Shown piece by piece: positions 1 to 8,112 of a stretch of DNA of 64,000 nucleotides. The notes below the pieces were generated by a model. The model had not been told where the DNA came from. It ran no database searches and saw nothing but the letters and a program-made list of their open reading frames with translations. The DNA lies in assembly GCF_004153685.1 (NCBI RefSeq), contig NZ_SDQD01000001.1:868001-932000 (forward strand). Reading direction: 5' to 3'. This DNA comes from Pollutimonas harenae. Lineage in GTDB: Bacteria > Pseudomonadota > Gammaproteobacteria > Burkholderiales > Burkholderiaceae_B. Position 1 is the stretch's first letter; the number at the start of each line of letters is the position of its first letter. The translations under genes were made by a program, and so were the position numbers.

Positions 1-1015
1 CCTTGCCCTTGATGAACAGCATGTCACCCTCGGGGTTGTGGCGACGTACTTTGCAGTGCGCCTTGCGCAGGAAGCCGTCGTCGCCCATCCAGTTGGTAAG
101 CTGGTGAGTGAGCCACGAAGTGCGTTCGGGACCGTAGTCGTAGGCGCCGGGTGCGCCGACTTCAAGTGCGAACTCTTCTTCCCAGTGCACACGCTCGGGA
201 ACATCGGGGATGCCGAAGCGGTTCTTGATGCCCACGCCCGGATGGGCGTCGATCAGTTGCCAGGCCAGCTTGTTGGCACGGATATACAGGCCGCCCCAGC
301 CCTGCGCATAGGCAATAAAGCCAGTTACCGTCATGGGCCCTTTGAACATGACGGGCAGTGCTTCGCCTTCTTTTACATCTTCCCAGTAGCGCGGTACCTT
401 GCCGCGGATTTCTTCTTGTGCGTACAGCTTGTAGGCCTCTTGCAGCTCTTCTTCGGTGTAACGTCGAGGGCTGCGGCTTCTGACTTCTTTGTATTTTGTG
501 CCTTGTTCGCGCGCATGGTCGCGCTCGGTGCGGAAGCACCAGCTGTCGGCCTCGGCCACCTTGTCGCCATCCTGATTGAAGAAGTCCACGTGGTAGGTTT
601 GCTGAACGGCCCGGCCGGCAAAGCGTGTTTCATGCGGCACCAGTGCTTTCAGATAGGCCTCGGTGTGGATTTCGTCGTTGCGTTTTACCGGCTTGTGCCA
701 GGTCCAGTCGGCGCCTGACCACATGGCATGGACGCCTGGCAGGCCGCCAACGTAGCCCGAGACAATGCGGCTGGTGGCGAACAAAAAACTGGGTAACGCG
801 ATGAGGCCGCCGTATTGGGTATTGGCGGCGTAAGCCGGGTCGCACCATAAGGGATTGTCGTCGCCGATGCCGTGCGCATAGTGGCGGATATTGTCGCGCG
901 TGGCTTCATAGCACCAGGGTTCGGCCGTGTTGCCGATCTTGACGCCTATGCGCCGGCTCAGGTCTTCCAGATCGTGATCGGTGATTTTTGGGAAGGTACG
1001 TACTTTCATGTCCAT
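1..1015 (-). CDS. MaoC/FAS1-like double hot-dog acyl dehydratase (partial, cut by left edge)
   Basis: The reading frame is open from ATG at 1015 to the window edge, giving at least 338 residues, so the C-terminus is missing. The protein begins MDMKVRTFPKITDHDLEDL. Its N-terminal half has the FAS1-like/MaoC dehydratase signature (a YAHGIGDDNPLW segment near residue 50), and a second hot-dog-like half starts near residue 205 (VPRYWEDVKEGEALP). Proteins of this family hydrate or dehydrate enoyl-/3-hydroxyacyl-CoA thioesters in the cytoplasm. GGAG lies 6 nt before the chosen ATG. The gene starts 13 bp after the stop of the upstream CoA ligase, so the two form an operon in which the ligase activates an acid and this enzyme probably acts on the resulting CoA ester. 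The substrate is unknown. Confidence 0.8.
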   Translation of the reverse strand, partial: MDMKVRTFPKITDHDLEDLSRRIGVKIGNTAEPWCYEATRDNIRHYAHGIGDDNPLWCDPAYAANTQYGGLIALPSFLFATSRIVSGYVGGLPGVHAMWSGADWTWHKPVKRNDEIHTEAYLKALVPHETRFAGRAVQQTYHVDFFNQDGDKVAEADSWCFRTERDHAREQGTKYKEVRSRSPRRYTEEELQEAYKLYAQEEIRGKVPRYWEDVKEGEALPVMFKGPMTVTGFIAYAQGWGGLYIRANKLAWQLIDAHPGVGIKNRFGIPDVPERVHWEEEFALEVGAPGAYDYGPERTSWLTHQLTNWMGDDGFLRKAHCKVRRHNPEGDMLFIKGK

Positions 1016-1028
1016 GTTGGCTCCAGAG

Positions 1029-2618
1029 TTATTGTGTGGCGTGTTCGTTTTGGGGTTGTGTGTCGACAGGCTTGAAGGCGACTTCTTGCTCACGCAGTTT
1101 CTTGCGGTGAATCTTGCCTGCGGGTGTTTTGGGAAGTTCGGTGGGAAAGGCGACGTGCCTGGGGTATTCGTGCTGACTGAGCTGGGCGCGCACGAAGTCC
1201 TGGATTTCACTGGTGAAAGTATCGTCGCCCGGCCGTGTGCTGATCACGAAGGCTTTGACGACCTGTCCGCGCAGGGCATCGGGTACCCCAATGACAGCAG
1301 CTTCTCGGATATCGGGGTGCTTGAGCAAGGTATCTTCGATTTCGACCGCGCTCATGGTCCAGCCGGCCGAAATAATGACGTCGTCGGCGCGTCCGGCATG
1401 GTAGAAGTAGCCGTCTTCATCGATGCGGCCCAGATCTTTCGTGGCTACCCATTCATTGCGCCGCATCACTTTCATTTCGCCCACGACATTGGGAGGGCAA
1501 GGCCGGCCTTCGGCGTCTTGTACTTCGACGATGCCGCCTGGTATTGGCTTGCCCAGTGAGCCGTGCTTGACCGGAAAGTCGGATGCACCCGGATAGGACA
1601 CCAGGATGACACCTATTTCGGTGGTGCCGTACATACTGCAGATGGATGTCTTGAACAAGCCTTCAATAAAGCTTTCGGTAGAACTGTCTATTGGCTCGCC
1701 GGTAAATGACAGCTTGTTGAAGTAATACTCGTGCTGATTGATCTCGGGGCTGTTGCGCATCATCCGGTAGTGGGTGGCGGCGGCCGACATATTCGTGAAG
1801 CGGTGTGTGCTCAGGGCTTGCAGCAAACGGCTGGCATTGAATTTGCCCGCGTAGGCACCGATGCTCAGGCCCAGGGCCAGCGGCGCCAGCGTGCCATGCC
1901 ACAGTCCATGTCCCCAGGCGGGAGACGAGGGGCAGAAGAATTTGTCGCCGGGACGTAGGCCCGTACCGTACAGCGCCGCCACCATGAGTGTGACCAAAGC
2001 CTTGTGGGTGTGCCGGATGGCGTCGGGCAGCTCGCGCGTGGTGCCCGATGTGTACTGGAAGATGGCCAGGTCGCTGGCGCGGGTTTCGGCCTTGAAAGTG
2101 TCTGGGAACTGAGTCAGCCCTGTCAGGAAGGTGTCGTCGATGATCTGGATGCCGACCTCTTGCAGGTTCTTGGCCATCGCCGCTTTTTCGGGATTGGTGA
2201 GCAGCAGCTTGGGGCGGCAATCTTCGATGCGCAGGCGCATGGCGTCGGGCCCGAACAAAGTAAACATGGGCACGGCGATGGCACCCGTTTTGATGATGCC
2301 GAAGAGCGCTGTGTAAAAGGCTTTGGAAGGCTCCAGCATGACGGCCACACGATCGCCGGGCGCTACGCCTTGCGCCGCCAGATAGTGGGCGAAGCGCGAT
2401 GAGTCTTGCGAGATTTCGCGGTAGGTAAGGATTTCGTCGGGGCCGTTGGCATGCACGACGGTGATGGCGACGCGGCTGGCGTCGGTGGCATGGCGGTCTA
2501 TGCACTCGTGTGCGATGTTCAGCGAATTTTCGTCGCCATCGAAGAGTTCCCAGAGCTTTTTGGGGCTCCAGTGCTGCTGGGCTTCAGCGTAGTCCGTGTA
2601 GTCCGTGAGTTTTTGCAT
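1029..2618 (-). CDS. AMP-forming acyl-CoA synthetase (benzoate-CoA/medium-chain ligase type)
   Basis: A 529-residue member of the acyl-adenylating family, usual length for benzoate- or medium-chain-acyl-CoA ligases. It should form an acyl-AMP and then the CoA thioester in the cytoplasm. Visible motifs are the ATP-binding loop YTSGTTRELPDAIRHTH (about residue 189), SMYGTTEIG (about 333), the hinge region KDLGRIDEDGYFYHAGRADD and the C-terminal catalytic lysine context LPKTPAGKIHRKKLR. The loop has RELP where most relatives have G(L)PK, a variant also found in some putative acyl-CoA synthetases. It lies 13 bp upstream of the dehydratase gene in one operon. Inverted AATTGT repeats precede it. 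The substrate (aromatic or short/medium-chain acid) is not determinable here. Confidence 0.85.
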   Translation of the reverse strand: MQKLTDYTDYAEAQQHWSPKKLWELFDGDENSLNIAHECIDRHATDASRVAITVVHANGPDEILTYREISQDSSRFAHYLAAQGVAPGDRVAVMLEPSKAFYTALFGIIKTGAIAVPMFTLFGPDAMRLRIEDCRPKLLLTNPEKAAMAKNLQEVGIQIIDDTFLTGLTQFPDTFKAETRASDLAIFQYTSGTTRELPDAIRHTHKALVTLMVAALYGTGLRPGDKFFCPSSPAWGHGLWHGTLAPLALGLSIGAYAGKFNASRLLQALSTHRFTNMSAAATHYRMMRNSPEINQHEYYFNKLSFTGEPIDSSTESFIEGLFKTSICSMYGTTEIGVILVSYPGASDFPVKHGSLGKPIPGGIVEVQDAEGRPCPPNVVGEMKVMRRNEWVATKDLGRIDEDGYFYHAGRADDVIISAGWTMSAVEIEDTLLKHPDIREAAVIGVPDALRGQVVKAFVISTRPGDDTFTSEIQDFVRAQLSQHEYPRHVAFPTELPKTPAGKIHRKKLREQEVAFKPVDTQPQNEHATQ

Positions 2619-2669
2619 GGTGGCTCATCGCAAGGTTTTCGATGGCTTCACTTTATCGACGGCACATTA

Positions 2670-2707
2670 AATTGTCAAATACATTATTAAATTGTATATA
2701 GACAATT
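2670..2707. promoter_or_regulatory. Probable operator of the CoA-ligase operon (AATTGT repeats)
   Basis: In the 298-bp gap 2619-2916, AATTGT (2690-2695) and ACAATT (2702-2707) form an 18-bp palindrome, and a third copy AATTGTC lies at 2670-2676. The AT-rich block sits 52-90 bp upstream of the ligase start, where a promoter is expected. The binding regulator is unknown; a TetR- or MarR-type protein is plausible. The rest of the gap (2708-2916) shows nothing I can identify. Confidence 0.45.
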
Positions 2708-2916
2708 AATTGCGACCGGTGAGGATGAGAGGCTGCCGTCTCGAGCTGGTCTATGAACAGGTGGTGTCAGACAAAAAGAAACTTATGGCGCGTCAATAAG
2801 CCTCCGTTTCTGCGAAGCGGAAACAGAGTGATGAGAGTGGAAGGCTGAAGGAAAAAAGCGACGAAGAACGGCGCCAGAGGGAAGGTGGGCGGGGCACCCG
2901 CCTGGGCAAAGGCTGC

Positions 2917-3306
2917 CTATTTGTTCTGCGGATGCCCGGCCAGCAAGGCTTCGCAGTGCTTGCGCTGCTTGTCTATGGCCTTCAGGGTTTCGTCCAGGTC
3001 GTGGCGTTGTTGTTCGAGCACCTGCCTGTGTTGGTCGAGGACGGCCAGGTATTGCTGCAGCTGGGCCACCGACTTGCCGGGGCCGTCATACATATTGATC
3101 AGGCTAAGTATCTCGGAGAGCTGGAAGCCCAGGCGCTTGCCGCGCAGCGCCAGCTTAAGACGAGTCCGGTCACGGGCTTGGTAGACCCGATTGCGGCCAT
3201 CCCGGCCAGGGCTGACGATACCCTGGTCCTCATAGAACCGGATGGTACGGGGAGTTATCGAAAACTCTTGTGCCAGTTCGGAGATGGTCCAGGTGGATTG
3301 GGTCAT
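2917..3306 (-). CDS. MerR-family transcriptional regulator, LiuR-like
   Basis: A 129-residue regulator. The N-terminal winged helix carries TISELAQEFSITPRTIRFYEDQGIVSPGR (residues 7-35), the classic MerR DNA-binding signature, followed by RLKLALRGKRLGFQLSEI and a long C-terminal coiled coil (residues 75-120, rich in Gln/Leu heptads) for dimerisation. No Cys cluster for metal binding is present. The helical segment RGKRLGF matches the LiuR/PsrA-type subgroup that controls branched-chain amino-acid and fatty-acid catabolism in proteobacteria. It is divergent from the metallo-beta-lactamase gene at 3468 across a gap holding a 14-bp palindrome, its likely binding site. The CoA ligase/dehydratase pair lies 298 bp downstream on the same strand. 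Confidence 0.85.
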   Translation of the reverse strand: MTQSTWTISELAQEFSITPRTIRFYEDQGIVSPGRDGRNRVYQARDRTRLKLALRGKRLGFQLSEILSLINMYDGPGKSVAQLQQYLAVLDQHRQVLEQQRHDLDETLKAIDKQRKHCEALLAGHPQNK

Positions 3307-3359
3307 GATCTAGGGCCTGTTAACACTACTGAAGGAGTCGCGTAGGCATCAATCTGCCG

Positions 3360-3390
3360 TTTACGTTAACGTAACTTATGATGCCATAAT
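3360..3390 (+). promoter_or_regulatory. Candidate MerR-controlled promoter with perfect palindrome
   Basis: TTACGTTAACGTAA (3361-3374) is a perfect 14-bp palindrome between the divergent MerR gene and the MBL-fold hydrolase gene. Read rightward, TTTACG (3360-3365) and CATAAT (3385-3390) could serve as -35 and -10 boxes separated by 19 bp, the overlong spacing typical of MerR-activated promoters. The palindrome overlaps the -35 rather than being centred in the spacer, so the promoter assignment is tentative; the operator itself is more secure. Confidence 0.5.
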
Positions 3391-3467
3391 AAGCTGCATC
3401 AAGCATAATCAAAGGCTTCCCGCGCTGGTAATAGGGCGGGTTGCTATCTTATCGGTACGGAGACCGC

Positions 3468-4538
3468 ATGAATCCAAACGAGCAGAAACTTGAATATCCA
3501 TTGGGCGAGCAGTTGCCCGAGCCCGGCACCAGCATAACGGTTGCCGATGGGGTGCGCTGGATACGCATGCCCCTGCCATTTGCCTTGAACCATATCAATC
3601 TGTGGTTGCTGCGAGACCAGATCGATGGCCGCGAGGGCTGGACGATTGTCGATTGTGGGGTGAGCCGCGACGAGGTCAAGGCCTTGTGGGAACAGGTGTT
3701 TGACCATGTCCTTGAAGGCCTTCCAGTGCTGCGCGTGATCGTTACCCATATGCACCCTGACCATATCGGGCTTGCCCATTGGCTCTGTGAGCGCTGGAAT
3801 GCTCCTTTATGGATGACGATGACCGATTATGCGGTAGCCCGTTTGTGGAGCAGGCCGCCAGTCAATGGTGTGGTAGCGGGTGGGCCTAATGGGCAGTCGG
3901 CAGTCGAGCACTTTGCGCGTCATGGTCTGTCGGATCCGCAGGCCCAAGAACAAATACGCCAGCGCGCCAGCTACTATCCCAACCTGGTGCCCGATGTACC
4001 TGTCCGGTTCACCCGAATTATGGATGGTCAGTCGATCCAGATAGGAGGCCGGGACTGGCGCGTTATTGTGGGATACGGTCACGCTCCTGAGCATGCTTCG
4101 CTATATTGCGACACCCTGCGCGTGCTGATCTCCGGCGATATGGTCTTACCGCGTATTTCCACCAACGTCAGCGTGTTCGACTACGAGCCTGACGGCAACC
4201 CCTTGCCTTTGTATCTGAACTCATTGCGCGCATACGACAGTCTGCCGGAGGACACCTTGGTGTTGCCTTCGCATGGCAAGCCGTTCAAAGGTTTGCATGA
4301 ACGCATTGCACAGCAGCATGCCCACCATGCCGAACGCTTGAACGAAGTCATGACTGCATGTGTCCAGCCACAAAGCACATCTGATATCGTGCCCATCATG
4401 TTCAGGCGCGAACTTGACTTGCACCAACTGACTTTCGCGATGGGTGAGGCGCTGGCGCATTTGCATGCACTGTATTTCGAAGGAAAGCTCAGCAGATCCA
4501 CCGACGCCGATGGCATTGTTCGTTTTCAGCGGACATAA
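3468..4538 (+). CDS. Metallo-beta-lactamase-fold hydrolase
   Basis: A 356-residue MBL-fold protein. The zinc-binding signature THMHPDHIG gives H94, H96, D98 and H99; further ligands are H205 (GYGHAPEH), D224 (ISGDM) and H269 (LPSHGKP). No signal peptide is seen, so it is probably cytoplasmic and acts on a thioester, lactone or similar bond; the exact substrate is unknown. The ATG at 3468 is chosen because GGAG lies 5 nt before it; an in-frame TTG at 3441 would add nine residues but is poorly placed. It is transcribed divergently from the LiuR-like regulator and may be its target, which would link it to acyl-CoA metabolism. Confidence 0.8.
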   Translation: MNPNEQKLEYPLGEQLPEPGTSITVADGVRWIRMPLPFALNHINLWLLRDQIDGREGWTIVDCGVSRDEVKALWEQVFDHVLEGLPVLRVIVTHMHPDHIGLAHWLCERWNAPLWMTMTDYAVARLWSRPPVNGVVAGGPNGQSAVEHFARHGLSDPQAQEQIRQRASYYPNLVPDVPVRFTRIMDGQSIQIGGRDWRVIVGYGHAPEHASLYCDTLRVLISGDMVLPRISTNVSVFDYEPDGNPLPLYLNSLRAYDSLPEDTLVLPSHGKPFKGLHERIAQQHAHHAERLNEVMTACVQPQSTSDIVPIMFRRELDLHQLTFAMGEALAHLHALYFEGKLSRSTDADGIVRFQRT

Positions 4539-4582
4539 ACGATCGCGTTGCGGGGTGTTACCGCAGTGGTCAGGCTGTGTTG

Positions 4583-5209
4583 TTAGCGGTTCGATAGCGC
4601 CAGCTTGACGGCCAGACCCAAAAATACAATCCCCGCAAAACGGTTGAGCAGTCGCTGCAAGGTGTGGGACTGCTGCAGGCGCTCACCCAGCGTGCCCGAG
4701 AACCAGGCCAGGGCGCCAAAAACCAGCAGCGTGGCCAGCATGAACAGCCCGCCCAGACTAAGCGTTTGCAGGGCCACCGAGCCGCGGGCGGGCGAGGTGA
4801 ACTGCGGCAGAAACGCCAGAAAAAAGAGCGAAACCTTGGGGTTGGTCAGGTTCATGATGATGCCACGTCGGAACAAGGCAGGGGTCGTGAGTTTCGGTGC
4901 CCCTGCGGTGTTCCGGGCCCGCCCCTGGGCACGGAAGGCACCCCAGGCGAGGTACAGCAGGTACAAGGCACCCATCAGCTTGAGTGCGGTAAAGGCCGCC
5001 TCGGAGGCCGCAAAAACTGCCGCCAGCCCAACTGCGACGGCCAGCGTATGTCCGATCAGGCCCGTGCACAGCCCCAGCACAACTACCAGCCCGGACCGCC
5101 GTCCCCACATGGCGGATTGCATCAGCACGAACAAGTTGTCGGGCCCTGGTGCCAACGCCAGCAGCGCAGCAATACTGAAGAAAGACAGTGCCAGATCGTA
5201 GGTCAGCAT
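4583..5209 (-). CDS. LysE/RhtB-family amino-acid exporter
   Basis: A 208-residue inner-membrane protein with about six hydrophobic segments. It has the LysE-family start (ALLALAPGPDNLFVLMQS) and the central signature NLTNPKVSLFFLAFLPQF. Members export amino acids such as homoserine, threonine, leucine or lysine. The start at 5209 (MLTYDLALSF) fits the family length; an upstream ATG at 5269 would add a polar 20-residue extension unusual for the family. It is divergent from metC. The substrate cannot be assigned. Confidence 0.85.
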   Translation of the reverse strand: MLTYDLALSFFSIAALLALAPGPDNLFVLMQSAMWGRRSGLVVVLGLCTGLIGHTLAVAVGLAAVFAASEAAFTALKLMGALYLLYLAWGAFRAQGRARNTAGAPKLTTPALFRRGIIMNLTNPKVSLFFLAFLPQFTSPARGSVALQTLSLGGLFMLATLLVFGALAWFSGTLGERLQQSHTLQRLLNRFAGIVFLGLAVKLALSNR

Positions 5210-5356
5210 AAAGCCCGCCGGGACTAAGGGTTGAGAGAGGTGGCACGTGGACAGCCAGATTGGCCGCACACTTGCCCGCTATCCATTATGATCAGAATGA
5301 TTTTGCGCATTTTTTACATATCCGCCTGACGGGCACAATTTTAAACCGATAAGACC

Positions 5357-6556
5357 ATGGCCAATTCTTCTTCTGTTCATCTGGATACTCAGCTGCAACA
5401 TGCTGGTACCGCCCCGTTCGATCCTGTTTTGGGCGCCGCCCCGGTTGCCCTGCCCTCCATGCGTACCAGTACCGTCCGCTTTCAGAACCTGGATGCGCTT
5501 GAGCGGGCACAGACTGACAAAGCCAAGGGCGAGCGTAGCGTGACTTATGGGCGGGTCGGCATGGATACCCACGCGGCGCTGGAGCAGATTTTTTGCGATC
5601 TCGAGGGCGCCGATCGCGCCTTTTTGGCCTCGTCGGGCCTGGGGGCTATTACGCTGGCCTTGTTCAGTGTGCTAAACAGTGGCGATCACGTCATGGTGGC
5701 CGATTGTGCCTATGGTCCGGTGCGCTACCTGGACAAGACCGTGTTGGGTCGCATGAATATAGAGGTGAGCTACAGTCGTGCCACGGTGGCTGATCTGGCC
5801 GACCAGCTACGCCCGAATACACGCGTACTGTACGTCGAATCGCCCGGCTCGCTATTGTTTGAAATGCTGGATATTCCCGCCTTGGCTGCCTTTGCCCGCC
5901 AGCACAATCTGATACTGGCCACCGACAATACCTGGGGCTCGGGTTATGTGTATCGTCCGCTGGATCTGGGCGCTGATATTTCGGTGGTGGCGGGCACCAA
6001 ATATGTGGGTGGCCATTCCGACCTCATGCTGGGCGCAGTCATGGCCAAAGACCCGGATATCATCCGGCGCCTCAATGACACGCACTATGCCATGGGCTAT
6101 TCCATCAGTGCCGACGATGCCTGGCTGGCCATACGCGGTGCACGCACCCTGCCCATACGCATGCGGCAAACGGCTGAACACGCGCTCGAAATCTGCCGCT
6201 TTCTGGCCGGCCGTGCCGAGGTGGCCCGTATTTTTCATCCGGCCTGGGCCGATGATCCCGGCCATGCCTTATGGCAGCGTGATTGCACGGGCTCCAATGG
6301 CATGCTGTCGGTTGAACTCAAGCTCGATAATGCCGCCGCCCGGCGCTTTGTCGACAGTTTGACGCTATTCGGTATTGGGTTTTCGTGGGGAGGTTTTGAA
6401 AGCCTGGTGCAGTTGGTTGACCACGCTGCATTGCGGCCACACGGCTATTGGCAACCCACTGACAATGCCATTGTGCGCCTGCACATAGGCTTGGAATCGC
6501 CGCAGGACCTGATTGCTGATATGACCCGGGCGCTGGAGATGGCTGCTCAAGGGTAG
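5357..6556 (+). CDS. metC: Cystathionine beta-lyase (PLP-dependent)
   Basis: A 399-residue enzyme of the Cys/Met-metabolism PLP family, full length. It should cleave cystathionine to homocysteine, pyruvate and ammonia in methionine synthesis. The PLP Schiff-base lysine lies in SVVAGTKYVGGHSD, the cofactor-binding aspartate in ATDNTW, and SVTYGRVGMDTH and ASSGLGAITLAL match the tyrosine and phosphate-binding regions of beta-lyases. The C-terminus FSWGGFESLVQ and IRLHIGLE-type segment (VRLHIGLESPQDL) also match MetC. It stands alone, divergent from a LysE exporter and convergent with dsbA. A related lyase acting on other thioethers cannot be excluded. Confidence 0.88.
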   Translation: MANSSSVHLDTQLQHAGTAPFDPVLGAAPVALPSMRTSTVRFQNLDALERAQTDKAKGERSVTYGRVGMDTHAALEQIFCDLEGADRAFLASSGLGAITLALFSVLNSGDHVMVADCAYGPVRYLDKTVLGRMNIEVSYSRATVADLADQLRPNTRVLYVESPGSLLFEMLDIPALAAFARQHNLILATDNTWGSGYVYRPLDLGADISVVAGTKYVGGHSDLMLGAVMAKDPDIIRRLNDTHYAMGYSISADDAWLAIRGARTLPIRMRQTAEHALEICRFLAGRAEVARIFHPAWADDPGHALWQRDCTGSNGMLSVELKLDNAAARRFVDSLTLFGIGFSWGGFESLVQLVDHAALRPHGYWQPTDNAIVRLHIGLESPQDLIADMTRALEMAAQG

Positions 6557-6619
6557 GCGGAGGATCTGCCTTGTGAGCTTAGGATGCGCGCGCGAATGTC
6601 CTGACGGTGTGTCTGGATC

Positions 6620-6660
6620 AGCCTGTCTGGGCGGCTGCTGCACACACGCCCAGACAGGCT
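6620..6660. terminator. Hairpin between convergent metC and dsbA
   Basis: A perfect 14-bp inverted repeat, AGCCTGTCTGGGCG (6620-6633) with CGCCCAGACAGGCT (6647-6660), 13-nt loop, between two convergent genes. The right side is followed only by TTTGC, so the U-run is short. Position and strength favour a bidirectional terminator. Confidence 0.6.
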
Positions 6661-6706
6661 TTGCAGCGCACTACGGTGCCGCAAAGCCCCTAAACAGCAG
6701 CGTCTA

Positions 6707-7342
6707 TTACTTATTGACCATTTCAACCAGCCGCTGAGCTTCGGTAATCGTGCCTTCGTAGCTGTTGGTGAGCGTGGGTGACGTCACATAGCGGCCCCCC
6801 ACGGCTATGCTGGGTGTGCCATCAATGGAATACAGCTTGGCCAGCTCATTGGCTCGGGATACTTTGGACGACACCCCGAAGGAATTGAACACGTCTTCAA
6901 ACGCCTTGCGGTCCACACCTTGTTCGGCTACCCAATCGGTAATGGCTTTGGCATCGTAGATACGCTTGTGTTCAGCGTGAATGGCCTTGAATACGTCGTC
7001 ATGCAGATCAAGACGGCCCAGGCTTTCGAGCGAATAATACAGCTTCTGCAAATCAGCCATGCTGGCGTTGAAAGCAACGGGTACGGGCTTGAGCACTACA
7101 TTTTCAGGCAAAGTCTTGGCCCATTTTTCGACCATTGGCTCGATGGCATTGCAATGTGGGCAGGTGTAGGCAAAGAACTCCAGCACTTCGATCTTGCCAG
7201 TGGTGTCTGATGGCTGGGCCGGTTCGACTGTCACATAGCGTTCTGCGGCTTGCGCGCCTGATAGTGGGAGAAACAGCGCCCCGGCGCTGATGGCGGCCAC
7301 GGCAAAGGTACGAAACAGCATATTTTTCAGCGACATATTCAT
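6707..7342 (-). CDS. dsbA: Thiol:disulfide interchange protein DsbA
   Basis: A 211-residue periplasmic oxidoreductase that introduces disulfides into exported proteins. An N-terminal signal peptide ends near AQA (residues 30-32). The active site is C61-P-H-C64 in [15 protein letters not shown] and the cis-proline loop is GTPSIAVGG. Length is typical. It lies 62 bp downstream of the SPOR-domain gene, completing the argS - SPOR - dsbA order commonly seen in Alcaligenaceae. A second ATG at 7336 is slightly better spaced from the GGA upstream. Confidence 0.93.
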   Translation of the reverse strand: MNMSLKNMLFRTFAVAAISAGALFLPLSGAQAAERYVTVEPAQPSDTTGKIEVLEFFAYTCPHCNAIEPMVEKWAKTLPENVVLKPVPVAFNASMADLQKLYYSLESLGRLDLHDDVFKAIHAEHKRIYDAKAITDWVAEQGVDRKAFEDVFNSFGVSSKVSRANELAKLYSIDGTPSIAVGGRYVTSPTLTNSYEGTITEAQRLVEMVNK

Positions 7343-7404
7343 TTCCAGAAATGGATAAAAATCAATAAGACTATGGGCAGGGCAACAAGTTCACCCCTTG
7401 GTGC

Positions 7405-8103
7405 TCAGGGGCGTACGACCGTGGACACGATTTTTTCTTCGCCTAGCCTGGCCCGCGAGCGGTTCATTTCGTCTATGCCCTTGAAGGGGCCGACGCGTAC
7501 GCGATGTATCGTACTGCCATTGCTTTGCCCCGCTTGCACTGTAGCCGGCAGGCCCAGCAGCAGTATGCGGGCCTTGACGGATTCTGCATCTTGTTCAGAT
7601 CGAAAGGCGCCAGCCTGCAAATAATAAGTGGTTTGCGTATTGGCGGAAGCTGCGGGTTTGGGTGCCGTTGCAGCAGGTGCCTCGGTGCCAGGTACGGCTA
7701 CGGCAGACGGCGTCTGGGGGGCGGCTGCCGGCTTCTCGATATTGGACAGACTGGCGATCAGGTCGCCCAGATTGTCTTTGGCTGCGGGTGGCGTACCGGT
7801 ACTGCCCGAGGCAAGCCCGGGCAGGGGTGTGACACCTGTGATGGTAGGACCAGACAAGGGTGAGCCTGCAGCGGAGTCCTTGCCATACAAGCCCAGATTG
7901 GGATCGGGCGCATTGCGCACGTCGGGTAGCAGTATCTGGGCAGGATCGCGACTGGCCTTGTCTACAAAGGGCATGGGCACCTGTGTAACGAACAGGGCGA
8001 CCGCTACAGCGGCAACCAGACCGAAGATCAAGCCGATCAGTATGCCAAACAGGGTGCTGCCGCCTGACTTGGAGTTTGATGATTTACGGCGAGTACGGGC
8101 CAT
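7405..8103 (-). CDS. SPOR-domain inner-membrane protein (FtsN-like)
   Basis: A 232-residue protein with a basic cytoplasmic N-terminus (MARTRRKSSNSKSGG), one membrane segment (residues 18-40), a long Pro/Ala-rich periplasmic linker, and a C-terminal SPOR domain (about 160-232: TYYLQAGAFRSEQDAESVKARI ... VRVGPFKG). SPOR domains bind denuded septal peptidoglycan, so a role at the division site is likely. It starts 9 bp after argS and belongs to the argS-dsbA operon. Architecture matches FtsN, but function in division is an inference. Confidence 0.85.
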   Translation of the reverse strand: MARTRRKSSNSKSGGSTLFGILIGLIFGLVAAVAVALFVTQVPMPFVDKASRDPAQILLPDVRNAPDPNLGLYGKDSAAGSPLSGPTITGVTPLPGLASGSTGTPPAAKDNLGDLIASLSNIEKPAAAPQTPSAVAVPGTEAPAATAPKPAASANTQTTYYLQAGAFRSEQDAESVKARILLLGLPATVQAGQSNGSTIHRVRVGPFKGIDEMNRSRARLGEEKIVSTVVRP

Positions 8104-8112
8104 AGATATGGA

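Noticed and set aside
38-718. A 226-codon rightward frame at the left end
   Set aside because: It is antisense to a continuous leftward frame (1015 to the edge) that has dehydratase motifs and a good ribosome-binding site; the rightward frame has no recognisable motif.
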